A DNA stretch of 64,000 nucleotides from an uncultured Lachnospiraceae bacterium (GCA_910584725.1 CAJUBE010000004.1:1-64000); one strand, 5' to 3'. Numbered from the stretch's first letter, positions 8,391 to 16,164 are shown. Numbers and translations: made by a program. The notes: a model not told the origin generated them from the sequence alone.

Positions 8391-9444
8391 TCCAGTGCAA
8401 AAGCTCCTCCCGCAGCGTGTCCAGAAGCTCCTGCTCGGGCACTTTTTTCACGATCTCACCCTTTTTGATCAAAAGACCTTCCCCGATGCCGCCGGCGATG
8501 CCGATATCCGCTTCCTTCGCCTCGCCGGGACCGTTCACCGCACAGCCCATGACAGCCACCTTGATATCTAAGGGAATGTCCTGCACCATCTCCTCCACCT
8601 GCTCCGCCAGACCGATCAGATCGATCTTCGTTCTGCCGCAGGTAGGACAGGACACCACTTCAATGCCGCCTTTGCGCAGTCCCAGCGTGCGCAAAATCAG
8701 CTTGGCGGAACGTATCTCCTCCACGGGGTCGCCCGTTAGGGACACCCGGATCGTATCGCCGATCCCCTGATTTAAAATGATGCCCAGCCCCACAGCGGAC
8801 TTGATATTGCCGCTTGTCACCGTCCCCGATTCCGTAATGCCCACATGCAGAGGGTAATTCGTCTTCGCCGCCAGAAGTTCATGCGCCTTCACGCACATCA
8901 TCACGTCCGATGACTTTATACTTATGACAAGGTTGTCATATCCGCAGTCCTCAATGATGCCCACCTTGTCAAGCGCACTCTCCACGATCCCCTCCGCCGT
9001 CACGCCGTGGTACTTCTCCACAAGCTCGCGCTCAAGGGAACCGCTGTTCACCCCCACACGTATCGGTATATGCCGCTCCTTCGCCGTCTTGACAACCGCC
9101 GCCACCTTCTCTTTTCCGCCGATATTGCCCGGATTGATGCGGATTTTGTCCGCGCCGTTCTCCATCGCCGCGATCGCCATCTTATAATCAAAATGAATAT
9201 CCGCCACAAGCGGGATATGAATCCGCTCCTTGATTTTCGCAAGCGCCTGCGCCGCCTCCCTGTTTGGAACCGTACACCTGATAATCTCGCACCCCGCCTG
9301 CTCCAACCGCAGAATCTGCGCCACCGTCGCCTCCACGTCCTCCGTGGGCGTGTTCGTCATGGACTGGATCAAAATCGGATTTCCCCCGCCAATCTTCCTG
9401 TCCCCAATGTTTATTACCTTCGTCTGCTCTCTATGTGTTCCCAC
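8383..9444 (-). CDS. ispG: 4-hydroxy-3-methylbut-2-enyl diphosphate synthase
   Basis: IspG (GcpE) converts methylerythritol cyclodiphosphate to HMBPP, the next-to-last step of the MEP isoprenoid pathway, using a [4Fe-4S] cluster. The N-terminal part has the signature KIGGGNPILIQSMTNT. The cluster cysteines are visible in SCPTCGRT and in VMGCAVNGPGEAKEADIG near the C-terminus. The protein is about 353 residues, normal for the two-domain bacterial form. The GTG at 9444 is preferred because GGAGG lies five bases upstream; an in-frame ATG 12 bases earlier (9456) falls on that ribosome site and is the alternative. The gene overlaps polC by 8 bases, so polC is very likely cotranscribed. With dxr at 12879 it shows the organism uses the MEP pathway. 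Confidence 0.95.
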   Translation of the reverse strand: MGTHREQTKVINIGDRKIGGGNPILIQSMTNTPTEDVEATVAQILRLEQAGCEIIRCTVPNREAAQALAKIKERIHIPLVADIHFDYKMAIAAMENGADKIRINPGNIGGKEKVAAVVKTAKERHIPIRVGVNSGSLERELVEKYHGVTAEGIVESALDKVGIIEDCGYDNLVISIKSSDVMMCVKAHELLAAKTNYPLHVGITESGTVTSGNIKSAVGLGIILNQGIGDTIRVSLTGDPVEEIRSAKLILRTLGLRKGGIEVVSCPTCGRTKIDLIGLAEQVEEMVQDIPLDIKVAVMGCAVNGPGEAKEADIGIAGGIGEGLLIKKGEIVKKVPEQELLDTLREELLHWNE

Positions 9445-9494
9445 GTCTTCCTCCATACTTTTCTCGCTCTATTTCTATTTATTTAAACGCTGGC

Positions 9495-9690
9495 TAATTG
9501 CAAAACTCATCATAAACCTATGTTTATTGTGCAAATAGCATAACCATAAGCAGACCCTTGGAAAGCGTCAGTGCTTAATGAGGTTTTTCACGAATTTAGC
9601 ACTGCTACGCTTGGAGCGGAGCGAAAGCGCGTCTGTGTTGGTTATACTATTTGTACAATTCCAACGAAATTTACTTGAGTTTTGCAATTA
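9495..9690. repeat. Family B inverted-repeat element, copy B2
   Basis: A perfect 15-bp terminal inverted repeat (TAATTGCAAAACTCA at 9495-9509, partner at 9676-9690) encloses a second arm pair, 9526-9545 and 9640-9659, matching at 18 of 20 positions. The centre shares CCATAAGCAGACCCTTGGAAA and GGAGCG...AAGCGCGTCTG with B1, although the outer arms differ in sequence. It starts six bases past the stop codon of the kinase gene and fills most of the gap to ispG. No convincing separate ispG promoter was seen, so ispG may rely on transcription through this element. Confidence 0.85.
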
Positions 9691-9696
9691 TCTACA

Positions 9697-10638
9697 TTAT
9701 AAACGATAAAAGTCTGTTAGACAAATTTGTTTTTCTATATGCCGCACAAACCCTCTCCCCCGCCTGCCTTTTCTCCTCCCGCCTCCCCGGCACAAATCCC
9801 GCATAACCTCCCCCGCCACCTGATACCGCGTCTCCGGCGTCTCCCTCGTACAGCGGTCTATGATTTCCTCAAGCTCCTCCGACAAAAGCGGGTTATAATA
9901 GGACGCGGGAAAGGAGGTGTCCGGCGACGTGCCAGAGACCGTCCCCGTCACCATATAATAGAGCGTCTTTCCAAACGCATACAGATCGCTCCTCTCGTCT
10001 GCGCGGACGCCGAGTCCGTCCTCACCGCGCTGCTCCGGCGCCGCGAACCCCGCTGAGAACGCCATATGTGCCCCGTCCTCCTCCCCGAAACTGCGCAGAC
10101 CCGCGGCGCCGAAGTCCACCAGTTTCAAATTGCCGCCCCGGCATACCATAATATTATCCGGCTTCAGATCTCGATAAATAACAGGCGTTTCCCTACTGTG
10201 CAGGTAATCCAGAACATCCAGAAGCGCTGCCGCCCACAACCTCGCCTGCGCCTCCCCCACACTTCCCTGTTTTTCTATATAGTTATGTAAACTTATTCCT
10301 TCTATATATTCCATCACCAGAAACCATCCGTCCTCGTAAAGCAGTTCATACACCACAGGCAGCATCGGATGCCGCAGATCACGCAGAAACACGGCTTCCG
10401 CCTTGATTCTCTCCCCGCCGTCCTGTTCTCCGCTCTCCCCGTCTCGTTCCCCTCGCTCTCTGTCCCTCTCCCCGCTCTCCTTGCTCTGCTCCCCCCGCTG
10501 CTTCTCCTTCTCCCACAGCCGTTTCACCGCCACATACCTGCCCAGACTCTCATCCTCCGCCAGATACACCCTTCCCTCGCCGCCCTGCCCCAAGGGTTTG
10601 ATGATTCTATATTTACCCAATTGTTGCCCTTCATTCAT
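9697..10638 (-). CDS. Hanks-type serine/threonine protein kinase, no PASTA domains
   Basis: This 313-residue kinase has a complete catalytic core: glycine loop GQGGEGRVYLAED (17-29), VAIK-type Lys39 (VAVKRL), a likely helix C Glu81, catalytic loop YRDLKPDN (155-162), DFG (175-177) and an APE-type motif SAGFAAPEQ (about 195-203). It ends soon after the kinase fold, without the membrane span and PASTA repeats of PrkC/PknB. Between Lys39 and helix C is a charged insert of about 35 residues rich in GER and SGE units. The ATG at 10638 has AGGGG 7-8 bases upstream. A longer frame starts at 10770, inside repeat B3, and would add a hydrophobic N-terminus. It is paired with a PP2C phosphatase. Confidence 0.92.
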   Translation of the reverse strand: MNEGQQLGKYRIIKPLGQGGEGRVYLAEDESLGRYVAVKRLWEKEKQRGEQSKESGERDRERGERDGESGEQDGGERIKAEAVFLRDLRHPMLPVVYELLYEDGWFLVMEYIEGISLHNYIEKQGSVGEAQARLWAAALLDVLDYLHSRETPVIYRDLKPDNIMVCRGGNLKLVDFGAAGLRSFGEEDGAHMAFSAGFAAPEQRGEDGLGVRADERSDLYAFGKTLYYMVTGTVSGTSPDTSFPASYYNPLLSEELEEIIDRCTRETPETRYQVAGEVMRDLCRGGGRRKGRRGRGFVRHIEKQICLTDFYRL

Positions 10639-10697
10639 ACCTTTCCCCTCTCTCTTCTCTCTCTTTCCTTTTTCTCTTTTTTCATAGCGTATAGAGA

Positions 10698-10762
10698 TAA
10701 TTGCAAAACTTACAAACCCTACAGCCATTGTGCAAATCACACTTAAAACAGTTTTGCAATTA
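10698..10762. repeat. Family B element, short copy B3
   Basis: This minimal copy keeps the 13-bp terminal arms TAATTGCAAAACT (10698-10710) and AGTTTTGCAATTA (10750-10762), identical to the outer arms of B2, and the inner ATTGTGCAAAT, but has lost the central region. It begins five bases after the PP2C stop codon and ends about 60 bases before the kinase start. It could be an internal deletion of a longer copy or a minimal active form. Confidence 0.8.
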
Positions 10763-10766
10763 CCTA

Positions 10767-11474
10767 TCATCCAATCATTTTTATGTAAACCGCCGAGAGA
10801 TTATCCGTCTCGCCCCGCTTCATGCACGTCTCCCCGATCTCCTTCAGCCGCCGCCCGATCTGCTCCTCCCCCGAAAGAGCCCGGGGATTCATCACCGCCT
10901 GCAATTCCTCCCCGGTCACGCGCCGCCTGAATCCATCCGTGCAGAGAAGAATCCCATCCCCCGGCTTTAACACGCCCATTCCGTGTCGGGGTGTAAAATG
11001 GCCAAAACTGCCGAGGCATTTCGTCAGTTTTCCGCCATCCTGCGCATGGTCTTCCGTGAGCTGCTCTATGCGTTTCTCCCGCAGACGGTACGCCCTGCTG
11101 TCTCCCAGATGCCATAACAGCCATGTCCTTTCCCACACCACAAGCGCCGTCATGGTCGTTCCCAGCGAAAGATCCTCCCGCCCGGCATACTGTGCGAGCT
11201 GCCCCTGCATGTGAAACACCATCCTGTCCAAAGACCTTCGCAGTACCCAATACCGCTTATTTTTCCGCATCATGGCAAACAGCTCCGTATAAAACCAGTC
11301 TCGAAGCTGTTCCGCCACATAGCCGCTTGCCGTCTCACCTTGGGAAAGCCCGCCCATGCCGTCGCAGACCGCCGCCAAAAGCACACGCCCTCTGCCCGTC
11401 AGCACCTGCTGCAGCACGACAGAATCCTGATTCTTCTTCGCCTCCCTGCCTTTATTCCAGTATACATTTGTCAT
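10767..11474 (-). CDS. PP2C-family protein serine/threonine phosphatase
   Basis: This 235-residue PPM/PP2C phosphatase should remove phosphate from Ser/Thr of proteins phosphorylated by the adjacent kinase, in the cytoplasm. Visible motifs are NQDS near the N-terminus, VCDGMGG (metal-binding Asp), LGTTMTALVV, LGDSRAYRLR, CTDGF and the terminal GETDNLSAVYIK. The start is uncertain: ATG 11474 begins MTNVYWNKG, but its AGGAGGT site is 20 bases away. An in-frame GTG at 11483 has better spacing (about 12). A longer frame to 11582 exists but lacks support. A promoter lies at 11670-11698, giving a leader of nearly 190 bases. The kinase follows across repeat B3. Confidence 0.9.
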   Translation of the reverse strand: MTNVYWNKGREAKKNQDSVVLQQVLTGRGRVLLAAVCDGMGGLSQGETASGYVAEQLRDWFYTELFAMMRKNKRYWVLRRSLDRMVFHMQGQLAQYAGREDLSLGTTMTALVVWERTWLLWHLGDSRAYRLREKRIEQLTEDHAQDGGKLTKCLGSFGHFTPRHGMGVLKPGDGILLCTDGFRRRVTGEELQAVMNPRALSGEEQIGRRLKEIGETCMKRGETDNLSAVYIKMIG

Positions 11475-11669
11475 ATAATGCACGTTATGAATGTACCTCC
11501 TTTCTGCCCAACCTGTGATTACAGCCCGGTTTTTCTTTTCATACATAAAAATGGAAACCCCGCGGGAGCCCCGCCCTGTCACTCATATACCGTATCATCC
11601 GTTCTCCGCAGAGCATGAACGGTTTACAGTATACCCATCACGGACTCAAGAACAGAATCCGATGCAGCT

Positions 11670-11698
11670 ATCATACTACAGTTTTCCCAAAACTGCAA
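11670..11698 (-). promoter_or_regulatory. Sigma-A promoter of the PP2C-kinase operon with a palindrome in its spacer
   Basis: On the minus strand TTGCAG (11693-11698) and TATGAT (11670-11675) are 17 bases apart. The spacer contains CAGTTTT-GGG-AAAACTG (11679-11695), a perfect 7-bp inverted repeat that could be an operator. This makes the PP2C-kinase pair its own transcription unit inside the rseP-ispG interval. The rest of the gap (11475-11788) holds a GC-rich GCGGG-GCT-CCCGC hairpin near 11555-11580, without a proper U tract, and nothing else recognisable. Confidence 0.7.
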
Positions 11699-11788
11699 GC
11701 ATTCTCTCTTAATGTTTTACGCTGCCACAATTTCCTATCGGCAAAAAGAAGCATGTGAACTACAACAGCTGAATGCGCCGCACATATG

Positions 11789-12874
11789 TCAGCGCACCAG
11801 CCTCATAATATCGTTGTACATAATAAACACCATCAACACCATCAGCACCACAAGCCCTGCGAAATGCACCATGCCTTCCTTCTCCGGCGGCACGGGCTTG
11901 CCCCGAAGCACCTCCACAAACATGAACACAAGCCGTCCGCCGTCCAGCGCGGGCAGCGGCAGAAGGTTCATGATGCCCAGATTGACGGACAAAAGCACCA
12001 CAATCTCCAGCATGGTCAGAATGGCATATGGCGTGCCGTAGTTTTCCTCCGCCGTGTCATAGCTCTCCCCCACAAGCTGCGCAATGCCCACGGGCCCCGA
12101 CACATCATCCTTCGTCACCTGCCCCTGCACAAGCATCCGCAGACTCTTATAAGTGATCTTCACCCAATATTCCACCTCATAGAAACCATACTGGAACACC
12201 TGCAAAGGATTACACCGAAGATACTCTCCACCGTTGGTTATTCCCATATAATAACGCTTGTCATTTTCATTATACTTCGGGGAAAGCGTAGTCACGGCCT
12301 TCTCCCCGTTTCTCCTGTAGGTGATCTCCATCTCCTCCCCCTTGTTCAAAGCGGAGATCATGGAAACCTCCCGATAAAAATGGATCGGTTCGCGTCCGAT
12401 TTTCGTGATCACATCCCCTGTCTGCAGGCCGGCCTCCGCCGCCGCTGAGCCTTCCTGTACCGTACCCACCGTCGGCAGATCGGCCCCGGAAAACGCGCTC
12501 AGTATCACCGCGACCACAAAAGCCAGAATAAAATTGAAGAAAGGTCCTGCAAAAACCGTGGCGATCCGCGACCAGACGCCCGCCTCGGTAAAGGCGATCC
12601 CCTCCGGCTTATCCGCAGTCCCGGTTTCCTGCTCCCGTTCCTGTTCCCGTTCCACGCCGTCCTCGCCGTCAAACATACATGCACCGCCCAGCGGCAGAAG
12701 CTTTAAAGAATATTTCGTGCCGTGTTTCACAAAGGAAAACAGCGTCGGCCCCATTCCCACGGAAAACTCCACCACGCGGATACCGTTTCTCCTGCCGATC
12801 AGAAAATGTCCCAGCTCGTGAGAAATCACTACCACTCCAAATACAATGATAAATAAAATAATTGTCCTGATCAA
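11789..12874 (-). CDS. rseP: Site-2 membrane metalloprotease RseP/RasP
   Basis: This intramembrane zinc protease of about 361 residues cleaves membrane substrates such as anti-sigma factors and leftover signal peptides. The zinc motif HELGH is at about residues 19-23 in the first membrane span. A PDZ domain follows (around VQEGSAAAEAGLQTGDVITKI), and the second catalytic motif is NLLPLPALDGGRL near the C-terminus. The start is probably the TTG at 12874, four bases after the dxr stop codon, with GGAG inside the end of dxr. An in-frame TTG at 12889 is the alternative; no ATG is suitably placed. The dxr-rseP order is conserved in Firmicutes. An acidic Glu-rich loop (VEREQEREQE) lies before the second span. 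Confidence 0.94.
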   Translation of the reverse strand: MIRTIILFIIVFGVVVISHELGHFLIGRRNGIRVVEFSVGMGPTLFSFVKHGTKYSLKLLPLGGACMFDGEDGVEREQEREQETGTADKPEGIAFTEAGVWSRIATVFAGPFFNFILAFVVAVILSAFSGADLPTVGTVQEGSAAAEAGLQTGDVITKIGREPIHFYREVSMISALNKGEEMEITYRRNGEKAVTTLSPKYNENDKRYYMGITNGGEYLRCNPLQVFQYGFYEVEYWVKITYKSLRMLVQGQVTKDDVSGPVGIAQLVGESYDTAEENYGTPYAILTMLEIVVLLSVNLGIMNLLPLPALDGGRLVFMFVEVLRGKPVPPEKEGMVHFAGLVVLMVLMVFIMYNDIMRLVR

Positions 12875-12878
12875 ATCG

Positions 12879-14027
12879 CTACTCTCCAAACTTCGTTTTG
12901 ATATACTCGTAGGTTTCCGCTTCCGCCGCCAAAATCTCCTCCACGGTGGGATTTTCCGTCACCTGATGGGCGTCCATAGCGGCCCCGATCAGCTCCGGAA
13001 TCTCCAGAAACCGAATCTTCTTAGCCAAAAACAGCGCAACCGCCTTCTCATTCGCCGCATTAAATACGGTGGGAAGCGATCCGCCTCTCTCCGCCGCCCG
13101 ATAAGCCAGCGCAAGCCCCTGAAAAGTATCTGTGTCAGGCTTCTCAAAGGTCAGGCTTCCAAGTTTACATAAGTCTACTCTTCCAATCTCCATGGGGCGT
13201 CTGTCCGGGTAAAACAGCGCGTACTGAATGGGCAGCTTCATATCCGGCACACCCATCTGTCCCATAATCCCGCCGTCCGCGTACTGCACCGCAGAGTGCA
13301 GAATACTCTGGGGATGCACCACCACCTCGATCTGCGAGAGCGCCACATCAAAGAGCCACTTCGCCTCCATCACCTCAAGCCCCTTGTTGCAGAGCGACGC
13401 GGAATCGATGGTCACCTTCTTCCCCATAGACCAGTTGGGGTGCTTTAAGGCATCCTCCACCGTCATATCCGCCAGCTCTTCCCTGCTCTTTCCCCGGAAA
13501 GGGCCGCCGGACGCCGTGAGCAGAATCTTTTCCACCCGCGCCCGATTCTCCCCGTGCATGGACTGGAAAATCGCGCTGTGCTCGCTGTCCACAGGCAGGA
13601 TCGAAACGCCTTTTCTCTTGGCTAACGGCATAATGATATGTCCCGCCGTCACCAGCGTCTCCTTATTGGCGAGGGCAATGTCCTTCCCCGCCTCGATAGC
13701 CGCTATGGTAGGCCTGATACCGATCATACCCACAATGCCGGTAACCAATACCTCCATCTCCTCCGCCGCGGCCACTTCCAAAAGCCCTTCCATACCGCTC
13801 ACAATACGGACAGGCAGATCCTTCACACGCCCGCGCAAATCCTCCGCCGCCTTTTCCTCCCAGAGCGCCGCAATTTTCGGTTGAAATTCCCTGATCTGCG
13901 CCTCCAGAAGCGTTACGTTGGAGCCCGCCGCCAGAGACACGACCTCCAAATCTTTCTCTTTCCTTACGATATCCAATGTCTGCGTCCCGATCGAACCCGT
14001 AGAACCCAGTATTCCTATTTTTTTCAT
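12879..14027 (-). CDS. dxr: 1-deoxy-D-xylulose 5-phosphate reductoisomerase
   Basis: Dxr makes methylerythritol 4-phosphate from deoxyxylulose phosphate with NADPH, the committed step of the MEP pathway. The 382-residue protein starts MKKIGILGSTGSIGTQTLD, a Rossmann NADPH loop. Metal and substrate motifs follow: ANKETLVTAG, LPVDSEHSAIFQ, TASGGPF, HPNWSMGKKVTIDSA and NKGLEVMEAKWLF. The ATG at 14027 has GGAGG five bases upstream; an ATG 24 bases earlier lies in repeat sequence and is rejected. It follows three tandem family A units downstream of cdsA and is nearly fused to rseP. Confidence 0.97.
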   Translation of the reverse strand: MKKIGILGSTGSIGTQTLDIVRKEKDLEVVSLAAGSNVTLLEAQIREFQPKIAALWEEKAAEDLRGRVKDLPVRIVSGMEGLLEVAAAEEMEVLVTGIVGMIGIRPTIAAIEAGKDIALANKETLVTAGHIIMPLAKRKGVSILPVDSEHSAIFQSMHGENRARVEKILLTASGGPFRGKSREELADMTVEDALKHPNWSMGKKVTIDSASLCNKGLEVMEAKWLFDVALSQIEVVVHPQSILHSAVQYADGGIMGQMGVPDMKLPIQYALFYPDRRPMEIGRVDLCKLGSLTFEKPDTDTFQGLALAYRAAERGGSLPTVFNAANEKAVALFLAKKIRFLEIPELIGAAMDAHQVTENPTVEEILAAEAETYEYIKTKFGE

Positions 14028-14035
14028 TATACCTC

Positions 14036-14474
14036 CACGATTCCGCGTCACAGAATCTCAAACTCGTGCAGAGAATGCCGCTTTTCAGGCATTCTTCTAT
14101 GCGAAACTTAGTACTTCTCCACGAAACAGCCTCTGCTGCGAGTGATTAGAAGTACTTCTCACACTGACCGCCATGTCACAGCTTAGCTGTGACTCAAATC
14201 AATGCGGAGAATGCCTGTATTTTGGGCATTCTCCTGTGTGAGAAAAGTCTGCAAAGCAGACTTAGTACTTCTTCGCGAAGCAGCCCTTGCTGCGAGTGAT
14301 TAGAAGTACTTCTCACACTAACCGCCATGATTCCGCTCTGCGGAATCTCAAATCAATGCGGAGAATGCCGCATTTCAGGCATTCTCCTGAGTGAAACGGA
14401 GTTGCGAAGCAACTCCTAGAACTTCTTAACGAAGCAGCCTCTGCTGCTGAGTTTTAGAAGTTCTTTTCACTCTA
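14036..14474. repeat. Three tandem family A repeat units (A3a, A3b, A3c)
   Basis: The dxr-cdsA gap consists almost wholly of three head-to-tail family A units (about 14036-14166, 14167-14321, 14322-14474). Each has a first hairpin, the GAGAATGCC/GGCATTCTC type hairpin and the long AGTACTTCT/AGAAGTACT or AGAACTTCT/AGAAGTTCT stem. First hairpins differ: an imperfect GATTC/GAATC (14039-14057), GTCACAGC-TTA-GCTGTGAC (14175-14193) and GATTCCGC-TCT-GCGGAATC (14329-14347). Two units carry an additional hairpin in the same place: AAGTCTGC-AAA-GCAGACTT (14245-14263) and GGAGTTGC-GAA-GCAACTCC (14398-14416). The last unit ends in the cdsA stop codon (TAG, 14472-14474). Confidence 0.88.
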
Positions 14475-15317
14475 TAACCCTGTCGCCAGCGCAATCCCCA
14501 CAAACACGATCGGCGCCGCCACAATCACACTGTCAAAGCGGTCCATAATCCCGCCGTGTCCCGGAATCAGCTTGCCATAATCCTTAATCTCGTGATCCCT
14601 TTTTACCGCCGAAGCCGCCAGATCCCCCACCATGGAAACAAGCGCGCCCACCGCGCCCAATCCCGCCGCAAGCGGCAGCGATAACGTCATCGCGGTATAT
14701 TGGTTAATCACAAAATGGGTGTATAAGACAAACAAAAGCGCCGCACCCAAAATACCGCCCACCGCGCCCTCTATAGATTTTTTCGGACTCAGCTTCGGCG
14801 TCATCTTGTGCTTTCCGATCAGCACGCCCACACAGTAAGCGCAGGTGTCGCTCCCCCATGAGGCGAGAAACGCGAACCACACCAGATAAATGCCATCGTC
14901 AAGCCCTTCTCTGAGCAGATAAAGAAAAGACAGCATCACCGGCCCGTAGAGAAAAGAAAACATAGCCGACATGATCTGGTTCGCATGATATTTCGGAAAG
15001 GTAAAGACATAGACAAACAAAAAGGCAAGAAAAGCCGCCACGATTGCTATCACCATAGCCGAAAAAACCGTACTGAGATCCCTTGCCAACGCGAGGCAGA
15101 CCGCTCCATAATATACAACCGTCATCACGCCGCCCACAATAACCGGCGCGCTTGGCGTCATCTCCTCCCCGCGCACTTTGCAGGCCGCCGTCAGCTCCTG
15201 ATAGGCAATCACGGAAACCAGAAAAAGCACCACCGCCAGAAGCGCGCCGCCTTTGAGCAGCACCCCAAGCGCAGCCGCCACCAAAACAATACCGCTCAGT
15301 AATCTTGTACGAAACAT
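14472..15317 (-). CDS. cdsA: Phosphatidate cytidylyltransferase
   Basis: CdsA makes CDP-diacylglycerol from phosphatidic acid and CTP, the branch point for membrane phospholipids. The 281-residue protein is highly hydrophobic with about seven or eight membrane segments. The family signature near the C-terminus is intact: SAVKRDHEIKDYGKLIPGHG followed by GIMDRFDS. The middle motif GSDTCAYCVGVLIGKHKMTPKLSPKKS (written in part: GSDTCAY, KLSPKKSIEG) is also typical. The start at 15317 has GGGGG upstream. It lies 12 bases after uppS, as in many Firmicutes. Confidence 0.95.
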   Translation of the reverse strand: MFRTRLLSGIVLVAAALGVLLKGGALLAVVLFLVSVIAYQELTAACKVRGEEMTPSAPVIVGGVMTVVYYGAVCLALARDLSTVFSAMVIAIVAAFLAFLFVYVFTFPKYHANQIMSAMFSFLYGPVMLSFLYLLREGLDDGIYLVWFAFLASWGSDTCAYCVGVLIGKHKMTPKLSPKKSIEGAVGGILGAALLFVLYTHFVINQYTAMTLSLPLAAGLGAVGALVSMVGDLAASAVKRDHEIKDYGKLIPGHGGIMDRFDSVIVAAPIVFVGIALATGL

Positions 15318-15328
15318 ACAGGCGCCCC

Positions 15329-16057
15329 CTATTCTTTCACCAGACCGTAGCGTCTGTCCCTCTTATTATATGCATCCACCGCCTTTTCCAATTCTTCTTT
15401 TGAAAAATCGGGCCAGGCCACAGGCGTAAAATAAAATTCCGTGTAGGCAAGCTGCCAGAGCAGGAAATTGGAAATCCGCTGCTCGCCGCAGGTTCTTATC
15501 AGAAGATCCGGCTCCGGGATGCCCGCCGTATCAAGCGCATTCCCAAGCCGCTCCTGCGTGATCTCCTCCGGCGCAAGCGCCCCATCCTTTACCTGGGCAG
15601 CCAGCTTCCTTACGGCACGGACAATCTCGTCCCTGCCGCCGTAATTGATGGCGATCTGGAAATGCAGGCCCGTATTTTCCTTTGTGGCCTCCTCCAACTC
15701 CCCGATCCGCTTCCTGATATCCTCATCCAGCCGGGACTTTTCCCCGATCACTCGAACACACATGTTATTTTTTGCCGCCGTCTTGAGACAGGTCTTCATA
15801 TAATTTCTGAGAAGCCCCATCAGCGCGTCCACTTCGTCCGCAGGCCGGTCCCAGTTTTCCGTGCTGAAAGCATATACCGTCAGGTACTGAATCCCCATGC
15901 GGTAAGCCTCCTCGCAGATGACCTCCACGGTCTTCGCGCCTTGCACATGCCCGTAATTTCGGGGCATTCCCTTACGCTTCGCCCATCTGCCGTTGCCGTC
16001 CAGGATTATCGCTACATGCTGCGGAATCTTTCTTTCCCCCGCCGTCGTATCATTCAT
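15329..16057 (-). CDS. uppS: Isoprenyl transferase (undecaprenyl diphosphate synthase)
   Basis: UppS condenses farnesyl diphosphate with isopentenyl diphosphate to give undecaprenyl diphosphate, the lipid carrier for peptidoglycan. The 242-residue protein carries HVAIILDGNGRWAKRKGMPR near the N-terminus (catalytic Asp and diphosphate-binding Arg), STENWDRP, NYGGRDEIVRA and the terminal PEPDLLIRTCGEQRISNFLLWQ region with its LRISNF-type motif. The ATG at 16057 has GGAGG about 6 bases upstream; longer frames to 16168 read through repeat sequence. It connects the MEP pathway genes here (dxr, ispG) to envelope synthesis. Confidence 0.96.
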   Translation of the reverse strand: MNDTTAGERKIPQHVAIILDGNGRWAKRKGMPRNYGHVQGAKTVEVICEEAYRMGIQYLTVYAFSTENWDRPADEVDALMGLLRNYMKTCLKTAAKNNMCVRVIGEKSRLDEDIRKRIGELEEATKENTGLHFQIAINYGGRDEIVRAVRKLAAQVKDGALAPEEITQERLGNALDTAGIPEPDLLIRTCGEQRISNFLLWQLAYTEFYFTPVAWPDFSKEELEKAVDAYNKRDRRYGLVKE

Positions 16058-16065
16058 ACTAACCT

Positions 16066-16091
16066 CCATGATTCCGCACAGCGGAATCTCA
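16066..16091. repeat. Family A fragment: first hairpin only
   Basis: The sequence around 16070-16088 is GATTCCGC-ACA-GCGGAATC, with the flanking CCATGATTCC and GAATCTCA found beside the first hairpin of complete family A copies. The other parts of the element are missing. It lies directly upstream of the uppS ribosome site. Confidence 0.7.
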
Positions 16092-16124
16092 GCAAATATA
16101 TTATGTAAACCGCAAAACGGAAAG

Positions 16125-16156
16125 GGGGCAACAGAATCGTCCATTCTGTAAGCCCC
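16125..16156 (-). terminator. Strong stem-loop between frr and uppS
   Basis: GGGGC plus ACAGAAT pairs with ATTCTGT plus GCCCC across a 5-nt loop, giving a 12-bp stem with a small bulge, just 8 bases after the frr stop codon. On the minus strand it is followed by CTTTCCGTTTT, a poor U tract. It may be a leaky terminator or an intercistronic RNA structure. Confidence 0.45.
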
Positions 16157-16164
16157 GCTAACTA

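Noticed and set aside
11555..11580. Terminator of rseP upstream of the PP2C gene
   Set aside because: A short GC-rich hairpin exists, but it lies downstream of the PP2C promoter and its tail is GGGGTTTCC before any T run.
14036..14474. CRISPR array
   Set aside because: Three similar units occur, but there are no short identical repeats with unique spacers of constant size, and no cas gene is nearby. The units are structured palindromes.
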